Shown: positions 55,768-64,000 of the stretch, in pieces
How the letters are laid out: each line of letters opens with the position of its first letter
Numbering within the stretch: the first letter of the stretch is position 1
NCBI GenBank assembly: GCA_026214975.1
Contig: JAOBSW010000030.1
Coordinates: 1-64,000, forward strand
DNA length: 64,000 bases
Direction: 5' to 3'
Source of the DNA: Gentiana macrophylla
Taxonomy: Eukaryota > Streptophyta > Magnoliopsida > Gentianales > Gentianaceae
The notes under the pieces: generated by a model
What the model was told of the DNA's origin: nothing
Seen by the model: the letters and a program-made list of their open reading frames with translations, nothing else
The model's database searches: none
Position numbers and translations under genes: made by a program

Positions 55768-57150
55768 TGTTGGTCCCAAACAAGGGTAAAAGTATAGTCA
55801 GAGGGGGGTGAATGACTATACTGGAGTTTCAAAAAAAATTCTTTGAATTAAAAGCTTTTGGGCAGCGGATAAGTCCCTTCTTAAAAGTTGTTTCAAAGTA
55901 GATTATGCACACGCAGAGTATGAATAAAATGCAGTATGTAAATGCTGTAATGTAAAGTGCAGTAAGTAAATGAACACAAAGGTTTATAGTGGTTCAGTGT
56001 GGTGTAATCCCTTTATCCACTCTTCTCCTGTGATGATTGGAGGAATTCACTACTATCTTTCACCAATACAACAGTAAGATTGTTCTTGGCTACACAAGCT
56101 TCACAATCTCCAAGACTATCACTCCCTGGATACAAAAGCTTCAGTGACTCAGTCTTCAACACACTGCTCATTAGGAACAAATTCTTCGGTAGATATCATA
56201 AAAGGGTTGCAACTCCTTCTCAGATTTCTCTGATTCAATTGCTGGAAATTAGTGTGAATTTGATTCACAGATTTGTTGATCAATCTCAGTCCTTAATGTA
56301 GAATTGTAGCTCTGAGTGTTGAGTTGATCTCTAGATATGTTCTTTTAAGTTCAGATAGAAGGCTTAGGATTTTGACAGAGTTTTTGCTTGTTCTTGTATG
56401 TTCTTATTGTTTGTCTGTCTGTCAATGCCTTTTATTTATAGCCTTGATAATCATTTTTTTTGAAATTCTGTCCGTTGGCTATTTAATGTGGGGAATAATC
56501 CTGAATTAATACTTGATTCCCCCTTGATTATATCCTCCTTGATTTCAGTGATCCAGATTTTCTTCAAACGTCTATCATAAAATCCATCCTTGATTGATTC
56601 CGCATTAATTGCTTGATCTCCTTGTTTTCCCATATTTTGAATAAGTGAGGATGTTATATCTTACTCTGTTGTTCCTTCACTTGACCGTTGATCGACCGGT
56701 TAAGTGACTTAGCTATTGAAATCTTTCTTCACCGTAATTCCTTATTTAACCGATATGAGATTTACTCTGCCGGTTCACTAATTTCTTTCTTTCTTTGATT
56801 TTCCAAGAGTACTTGTACTTCACTGATCCTTGATTTGTGTGAGATCAGTGTACACCGCATTTAAATAATGAATTTCATAACTTAGACTTATCCAATGTCA
56901 TCACCGACTTCCCTAGTTATAAGTCAGTCCATAAGTCTTCATTCTTTCTCTGCTGGTACTTGGTTGTCTTCACTTCACCGATATTCTGTTTTACTTAGCC
57001 ATTCTACCAAATTGTACAATACGTGTCTGACTAAACATATACAACATGTCAGACTCTAAGTAAAGACTTATACATCGATTTCTAACTTATTTCAGGCTTG
57101 CTATAACCGCTAGTATGGCTATCATCAAAACACATAAAATGTTCCTAACA
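55768..57150 (-). repeat. Element E 5' LTR (1383 bp)
   Basis: The plus strand runs from TGTTGGTCCCAAACAAGGG to AAATGTTCCTAACA. TG...CA ends are present. The other LTR is not in the window. Confidence 0.85.
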
Positions 57151-57831
57151 TACACATATTGGATACGTAGGTAACTTGGGAAAATCCCAGACTCAATCTT
57201 ATAATAAACAGAAACACAATCCCCCACGTACATTGTTCGTAGATTGTTCTTGAATTAATTGTCATATGAGTAAATATAACCTGGATTATCAATCAGACGA
57301 TATCCAGCATCGTCAATTGGCGCTACAAGGAGGGCCTTCAATTGAAAATTTCACCAAGATTGACGATGGCGCCACCAAAGAACACCAGAAAAAAGGCCAA
57401 AGCTCAAGATCCGGCGATCCAAGAAGCTGACCCAACTCAAACTACAGCTAGTCAAACTGGTGGTGGGGATTAAAATCCAAATGCAACCACCAGCCAGCAT
57501 CACCAGCCGGAGGAGGAAACACTTCCAGATCCGGCCCATTAAGCCCATTTGGAAGCCCTATGAAACTTAGAGACTCCAGTCTTCAAAAACATCATAGGGT
57601 TCGCTCTCAAAGGAAGTGGGGTTATCAGTCAGATGTGAACGTGCCAAAAGTCATCCCTCATCATAAGGATGATAAGCATGACACACTGTCTTCCAGCTCT
57701 AATATGTGGAAAAGGTAGATCAATGCTCAAGTCACCATTTTCAGAGAATATCATAAACTATCAACAACTAGAAAAGTTTAAAGTACCTAAATTGGAACCC
57801 TATGACGGCACTAAAGATCCACAAGATCATC
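57151..57831 (+). mobile_element. Element G: 5' fragment of another Ty3/gypsy element
   Basis: A probable LTR end (to CGTCA at 57315), a PBS-like TTGGCGCTACAAGGAGGG (57317-57334), and the start of a gag on the plus strand. It is cut at 57831 by D'' and bounded on the left by E. The wording YDGTKDPQDHL of its gag is found in non-Athila gypsy lineages (Tat or chromovirus type), so this is a separate family from A and F. Confidence 0.65.
57366..57831 (+). pseudogene. Element G gag, N-terminal fragment
   Basis: It starts ATG 57366 (MAPPKNTRKKAKAQDPAIQE). Several stops follow, then FKVPKLEPYDGTKDPQDHL at about 57775-57831, the conserved entry to the gypsy gag domain. It ends abruptly at the D'' LTR. 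Confidence 0.65.
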
Positions 57832-59540
57832 TGTTGGTCCCTTGAAAAGGCTTTGGTTAAGTTTAGAGGGGGGGTGAATAAACTTAACACTTAAAACTTG
57901 GGAGTTAACAAATTCTGCAACTTCAGCGATCAACGATACTTGAGAGTCTCTTTGAGACTTGATGAGGTGGCGATAAATGTGAGTCACTTGATAGTTAAGT
58001 TTCTTTGAATTTGTGCAGCGGAATTTAATCAAAATTAAGCCTTAGTACTTGTTGTCAAATATGATACTAAGTATTAGATACTCAGTAGTGCAAGTGTGTG
58101 ATTTCAGTTGCTAGATTCAGTAGGTTGATGAGTGAAATAAAACAAGTGCAGAAAGTAAAAGCAGAAAGTAAGTAGGCAGGTTTTTATAGTGGTTCCAGGT
58201 GATGTAATCCTGTACGTCCACTCTTCTCCTGTGATGTTGGAGGAAATTCACTAGAGATCTTTGAGGTAGCTGTTACAAAGATTCCTAAGTTGTTTGTCCT
58301 TCACCAATGACTATGGCTTCACAAATCGCTGGCGGGAGCAGTAGAATTTCTTTGCTCCTTAGTCTTCCTTTGGTCCTTGAAGGGTAGGATTGCCTCTTCA
58401 CCCGCCTCCACCACAAACAACGATCTTTCACACCCACGGATGCTTCACTGTCTTCAAGTGAGTTCTTTATAAAAATAAAGAATGAATCAAATAAATGATT
58501 CGGTTGCAGCAGCTTGATTAGGATGATGTAATCAGCAGCTTGCAGTCTTCAAGTGTGCTTGATGTAGCTTGAACACAGAATGCACTTGAAGAAAATAACT
58601 AGATCAGCAGCCTTAAGCTTAGTAAGTTCAGCAGGGTGTTTTTCAGCTCAGTATTATCACTTAAAGTTTATCCCAAAAATTCATCATCTTTTCTTGAGTT
58701 GAAAGTCTTCTATTTATAGGTAGGAATGCATGTGACTTGCATTTGAAATTCAAATGTGACCGTTCCTTGTATTTGTCCCATCTGATAAGCAATCTGTCAC
58801 TATTCATAGGGATCGACATTGTCGAGTAATCCTTTTGACAAAGCAATACATCCCACCCTTTGACTTGTATCCAATGGATAAAAATATGGATCATCCCAAT
58901 GTCTTTTTAATCTCAGCCTTTGATTTTCTTGATAAGTCAGAGGTAGTTGGTGTCTTTATCCATGTAATCTTCCAAGATAATCTTGAATTATTCGAGGTAA
59001 TACATCGTGAGTTCATGAGTCTCTTTGAGATACCTATCGATCTGCATTGATCATCATATAATTGTATATAAAATACAATGCAGCTGATTACTTCTATCTA
59101 ACTTTTATTTGTGTAGTTAGATTACATCATTTTAATTGTAACTAAGTTCCAAACATCATCCAACTTATGGAACTTAGACCTTCTACACAAGGTATATGTA
59201 ATCAGTTTAGGTCATCACAGACTTGCCTAAATTATGATCCCATATCCTTGACTTGAATTACTAAGTTTGATCCCTTAGCCTTCATTTCTCGAGTTTGAGC
59301 CTCAAATTTCCGGGTCTTGGTCTTCAAGAGGTTCCTGACTAGTCTACTGACCTATCTACCCTACTGACCTAGACCAGTCTGCTGATATCAATCAGCAGCC
59401 CTTTACAGTGCTTGTTTGATCAAACCTATTTATGAATCAAACTCTAATAAACCTATACATTTTATCTAGACATCTTTTTGCCTTTGCACTATAACAGCTA
59501 GTATGGCACTCATCATCAAAACTAAGAAATTAGTCCAACA
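57832..59540 (-). repeat. Element D'' 3' LTR (1709 bp)
   Basis: TGTTGGTCCCTTGAAAAGG to TTAGTCCAACA on the plus strand; its length equals that of the D 3' LTR. It is inserted into gag of element G. Confidence 0.92.
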
Positions 59541-59560
59541 ATTTCCCCCTTTTTGGTGAT
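59541..59560 (-). other. Element D'' polypurine tract
   Basis: The minus strand reads CACCAAAAAGGGGGAAAT directly before the LTR. Confidence 0.8.
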
Positions 59561-59639
59561 AATGCCACTACCCTCACCTAATCAGCAAAGCAAAAAGATA
59601 AAATACAAAAATAGAACAAATTCAGTCAATTCTCAATTA

Positions 59640-62600
59640 GTGTAAAATCAATATAAGAATTGACTTGTTTCCACCAGTTCCATGCTTCAGGCAGGACGAG
59701 ATTGATGTCATTCACTCTGAATCCAAACCACATATACTGACTCCTTGAATTCATCCAGGTGAGTCCTTTGCCTTTGTAACAAGCGACACCTTATCACCTC
59801 TCGCTACTTCTTCTACTACTGCATTGCTTGCCCTTAGAGCTCATCTCTTGCTTCCCAAAATTTCAAACCCAAGAAAGAGTTAAGACCTTCATGAAATCCC
59901 ATGTCATGATAAGGTCTCCTCCTGTTGTAATACTCTTTCTTGTACTGTCTAAGTAGATCATCAATGAGTTGGACTCACGCCAGTGCGAGTTGCTCGAAGA
60001 CATTTGTATCATCTGTCCATCTCTTCTGTGCAAAGAGTCTTGCAGCCTCCTTTGCTGCAGCTGATTGGCCCTCTTCCCCCTTAGTGACATCATCAACAAA
60101 ACGGGATATAAGGCCATGAATAGCCTCATGTGATACTATCACTCTATGCAATTGACCTTCCATAGTTCCAGTTCTAGTATCAAGAGAAGTAATCCTGGAT
60201 TGCAATGTCTCCTCCAGTCTGTTGATCCTTTCAGTAAGTTTGGGATCAGGCATAGCAGGTTGTTGTGCAGCAACAGCAGGCTCAGCAGGTTTAGGCGTAT
60301 CAACAAGGTTGTCAAGTTTCTCATGGATAGAAATAAGTTGGTCTTTTAGAAACTTGTCTTTGCGCAAGATTTCCAACCTTGATACCTCGACATCTAGTAT
60401 CAAGTTATTCATAGCATTTTGAGTGGATGCAAAATTTGAAGCAATCAGTATCGATGGAGATTGATTGTTATCATTTACCATCTTCATTAGTTCTTCAAAT
60501 CTCTGTTCTTGCCTGTCCAGTTGAGTTCTTAACTGTTGCATATCATTTCTTACAGTTCTTAACTCATTGAAAACTTCAACTGGCACTCCACTGGTCATTC
60601 TACTAGCGAAGAGTCCATCGTGAGCTCCTCAACTCTATATTGTGCCTGTTGTCTGGCGATGACCATTGCTTTACACATATCTCTCCCAAAGCAGGGGGAG
60701 GTCCTTCCTCTACCATTGCTTCAAGAATGTCTTCCATAACCGGATCTTGTGCAGGTTCCTCAGCAACTTCTTCTTCTCCAAAAATTTGAAATTCTTCATC
60801 ACTGTAGTCATAGTCCAGCAGCTGTTCTTCTTGATTAACAGCAGCAGCTTGCTGACTATCCTTCCCTACAGTGGCCTCGGCTCGGCCAGGCTCCACTTCT
60901 GCAGCCTCATCAAAAGCAGGGTTTCCTCCAAACCCAAAGTTTGTTCCAACTTTGTGTCTAGGTCTTTGTTTGAGACTCGGTGACTGTACCTCCTGTTCCA
61001 ACCTTGTGTGCGAGTCTTTGTTGTATCCCAAAGAACTGTACCTCCTCTTCGATTCTCGTGGATTGAATATAGCCTCATTATCCACTGAAAACCTTCGCAT
61101 GACCAATCTTGTGCGGGATGATGGCGATTTTAGTAAGAGTGCCTTCAATGTCAAATCCATCTTGATATTCAATGGACTCTTACGAAGTGGCACTAGGTTC
61201 ATTAAAATCGATGAATTGTTTCTCCATCCAAATCCTCACTCTGTTCATCTTCATTTTGTGCAAGCAGCTCTACAACATGTAATATACTTGGTTCATCACC
61301 GACCTACCAAAGCACTCAAAGTGATTCCTTCATTGATCGGTGCTTCAAGATCATCCATGGTGAGATCCTGTAGATCCTCATCCATTTCTCCATCTCTTGG
61401 CGCCTCGTGAGACTTACCGATATCGATCAAGTTGTGTGTGGAGGAGGTTCATTTATCAATGCGGTCCCACTGGTTCCTCCCGGTCCGAGGGGAAATCTCC
61501 TCAAGTCGGATGATGAGGAAGAATCATCATCTCCATCTCTTGGATCCCTAAACTTAATACCCTCCTCCTTCTGTTGCTCATCAAATAGATCCATCAGTCT
61601 GGATTGCAGCAGGGAGGTATCAACCAGATCCAGCAAGTTCTCTACTCCCAACTTGTTAAAAGCCCCTTCCTCAAAATCAGTCATAGGTTCAGCAGCTGGC
61701 TTTTGTCTCTTGTAGAAACCAAACTTCCATTGAAAATAATCAGCAATTTGCTGAAGTTTGGGATCCACATAATCTTTAGTTTCTTCCTCTCTTTCACATG
61801 CCTCTCAAAGCGCATGAAAGATCTCCTGGGAGCAGCTCCAGTAGCTTGTTGACCTCCAAAGGTTCCAACAAGCACTCCATGGTCTCTTCTACAGATGTTT
61901 GAAAGTCGCAGAGTTGTGTGGATGTGCACATTTGTACCTACTACTTCCATCTCAGATCACACTTGGTTCCCTCGACTTACATGCTCATCGGCAGGTTAGC
62001 AGCAGATCGCTTCTTCCCCGAACTATTGCCAAACTTGCGTGGTGGTCTTCAACCAAGTCTTCAATCACCTCTTCAACTACCACAAAGAGTTCAGTTCGGT
62101 GGTTTGTTTGTGGTTCTTGATGGACATCACAAAGAGGCTCGGGATCAGTGACTGCAGATATCTTCAACAGATTGCTCGAAACAACCTTTGTCCAAAGATC
62201 GTGAGACTTGACACCCTCTTCTGGTGAGGAGTCAGTGATCACCACAGGTGGAATGATAGTTAGAGGCTCAGCCTCAACATCCTCACCTTCTTCTTCTACC
62301 GGTGCTTCTTCTTGGATCCTTTGAGCTTCCAGGTTTTTTAGCTCTTTCCCCTTGCCATATTTCTTCTTTTTGGCAATTTCCTTCCTTCTCTTGGAAAGGG
62401 TTCATCATCTTTATCAACCACAGTAGACTTTCTCTTTTATCTTTGTCTTCTTTTCGTTGTTCCTCGAATTTCACCAACAGCTTTTTCTTGGAGCCACAAA
62501 GAGGTCAGTAACCTCCACTTGACTCCCTTAATGGACTCAACGATGCTGTCTTTGTTTCCTTCCTTGTTTTCTTTGAGGGTTTTAATGCCTCTGTTGTTTT

Positions 62601-63489
62601 CTTTTTATCTCTACTCTTTCTCTTAACAACAACTTCCTTTGGTGCAGCAGGTTTAATAGATATTTTCTTAGTTTGCTGAACCTGCTCACCACCAGCATAA
62701 CCATCATCATCATCATTATCATCATCAGTAGCCTCTCCAGCAATCTCTTCATCATCATCAAGTCCAGGAATTGCATAATCAATCTCCTTCTTGTATCTGG
62801 ATTGATTTATGTTTACTGATTCAAGATCGGGAACCGCCGAGATAATTCAATGCAGTCGGACCATTAAACCTGTGGGTAAGGCCTTTGATTTCCTTTTTCC
62901 AGCTTTCTTTCTTCCTTGGCAACTTTCTTCATATAAAAAAAATGAAGTAACCAGCCCAATCAAACTTCAAACTCTCGCAAATGATCATCATCAACTCTAT
63001 CTTGGGTCCGGAGAGAGTATCCATATCGCCAACCAACCTGAGTATGTTCTTTGCAATAAGTTTGCTCGGCGAGTTGTACTCAGGCCAAATATGCTTGCGA
63101 TTGATGCCAGAACTGATTTTGTGTCTTGATTTGTCTTAATCGATCCACAAATGCCATCTTGTTCAATCCCATTGCTTCAGGATTGACGGGACCATCTACA
63201 ACTTCTTCAAAACCAAACACTTCTCTCGGTAGATGGAGGAGATTACAAGCTCCTCAAAGATTCACGATGGTTTTGAATGCTTCATTCCTTCTTCCATGAT
63301 CATGTTCTTCCGTAAATCAATAACATTGGTGTATGAGATTGTTTCTAATCGATATTGAGTTTATTCTCCAAACTCGCAAACCTCCTAATTCTTCGACCTA
63401 TATTAATGGCCAACTCGCCTGTTTGCATCTTCAACAAAACCTCTGACACTTTGGCTTGATTCAATTTGTACATCAACTTTTTCCGCCAT
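59640..63489 (-). pseudogene. Element D'' ORF3
   Basis: It starts with ATG 63489-63487 (MAEKVDVQIESSQSVRGFVE). About 1,280 codons follow through several frame breaks. Conserved with D: SQ(C/S)VRG near the start, KFDWAG (about 62945-62975), basic stretches (62283-62477), KPAAEPMTDFEE then LGVENLLDLVDTSLLQSRLM (61427-61768), DYDYSDEEFQ (60603-61202), and the C-terminal coiled coil (ELRTVRNDMQQLRTQLDRQE, 59975-60598). That last frame includes about 70 residues (ILRKDKFLKDQLISIHEKLD and following) that copy D lacks. The extreme C-terminus is shortened relative to D. No membrane segment is evident. Function is unknown. Confidence 0.72.
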
Positions 63490-63599
63490 TTTAATGAGAA
63501 AGAAGAGATGAAGAAGATTGAATCTCAAATCTGTGTTCACACAGTGTAAACGATTGCAGTGATAAAGCAGATTTGCAAGTGACGATCCTGCTGTATAAC

Positions 63600-63780
63600 A
63601 GTCTGATTATATAGACAGTTAGTGGTTGAAACTGTCATTGCACGTACATTGAGGTAACCACGATTAAATCTGAGTAAATGTTGTCTTGACACGTGGCCCA
63701 CTACTCCTCCATAATGTTTGTAACCGTTGGATCGTGTTAACCTGCGGTTATAATGGATAAAATAAATATCCCGCCAATAT
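63600..63780 (-). promoter_or_regulatory. Promoter-like block upstream of D'' ORF3
   Basis: Toward ORF3 on the minus strand: TTGGCGGGA (63769-63777), TCCAACGGTTA (63721-63731, full MSA match), CACGTG G-box (63690-63695), TATATAA (about 63606-63613), then ATG about 120 bases on. Order and spacing agree with the block at 18360-18545. The G-box is exact here and one base off in D. Confidence 0.5.
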
Positions 63781-64000
63781 GCTTTTTGACTTTAATTACT
63801 TTGGTCGAGTAACGTTCCTCCAAAGCAGGTAATCCTCGGCAGGTGGGCTCGGCGATCTGGCGATAAGTAGCTTTCAAGCAGTCGGCGACAAAAGTACTAT
63901 ATCTTGATCCTTGTTTTCTTCTTGTTTTGTTCAATTGATAATACAAGATGAAGTTTAATACCAATGACTAATCATCAAGTGAGCTCACCCAACATGACAA
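63781..64000 (-). other. Region between pol and ORF3 of D'', to window end
   Basis: It matches 18545-18780 in part, including AAGTGAGCTCACCCAACAT at the end, the unit that is duplicated in D. No gene is seen; the frame 63737-63964 is unsupported. Confidence 0.6.

Larger units (their letters stand above)
50579..57150 (-). mobile_element. Element E: Sirevirus-type Ty1/copia, truncated in RNase H
   Basis: The minus strand gives 5' LTR (55768-57150), PBS, gag, protease, integrase, RT and part of RNase H. It then stops at the D' LTR in the middle of the ENHVLHS...TKH motif, so the rest of pol and the 3' LTR are absent. It is a different family from D: LTR sequence differs beyond the TGTTGGTCCC end, and gag and RT are clearly diverged. 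Confidence 0.88.
57832..64000 (-). mobile_element. Element D'': second copy of the Sirevirus family D, 3' part
   Basis: The 3' LTR (57832-59540), PPT, ORF3 and the region before ORF3 match element D along their whole length, in the same orientation. pol and the 5' LTR would lie beyond 64000. It provides an independent copy of ORF3 and of its upstream block. Confidence 0.9.

Overview
This window is plant nuclear DNA, probably from a eudicot with a large repeat-rich genome; the species cannot be read from it. I see no host gene, tRNA gene or rRNA gene. Nearly all of the 64 kb is LTR retrotransposons inserted into one another, and most of their coding regions are broken.

Layout. (A) 1-~9960, minus strand: decayed Athila-like Ty3/gypsy element (gag, protease, RT-RNase H, integrase remnants, PBS and one LTR). 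(D') 9961-10247 plus 49203-50578, plus strand: one LTR of a Sirevirus-type copia, split by the insertion of (C). (C) 10248-49202, minus strand: Angela/BARE-like Ty1/copia with 5-bp target duplication GTGAT; it carries two insertions. (D) 12597-26187, minus strand, sits in the RNase H region of C. It is a 13.6-kb Sirevirus-type copia with gag, pol, and an extra ~3.8-kb reading region (ORF3) between pol and the 3' LTR. (B) 31884-48526, minus strand, sits in the 5' LTR of C. It has 1.67-kb LTRs, PBS and PPT but only a 2.7-kb non-coding interior. (F) 33209-43776, plus strand, sits in the 3' LTR of B. It is an Athila-like gypsy with near-identical 1.6-kb LTRs and target duplication AGGAC. (E) 50579-57150, minus strand: a second Sirevirus-type copia, cut off inside RNase H. 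(G) 57151-57831, plus strand: the 5' fragment of another gypsy element. (D'') 57832-64000, minus strand: a second copy of family D, whose 3' LTR and ORF3 lie in the window.

Relative ages follow from the nesting: D' is older than C; C is older than B and D; B is older than F. Element B has no protein of its own, shares LTR blocks with A, and would depend on gypsy proteins such as those of A or F.

Points most worth attention: (1) family D has an ORF3 preceded in both copies by a promoter-like block (E2F-like, MSA-type, G-box-like and TATA motifs in one order and spacing); (2) the interior of B carries an array of hairpins whose stems vary in compensating ways; (3) a hairpin sits beside the PPT in F and B; (4) copies of the same repeat disagree mainly at CAG/CTG, in a way that looks like read error at methylated CWG sites rather than mutation. 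Because of (4), many frameshifts here may not be real, and LTR divergence should not be used for dating without masking those sites.
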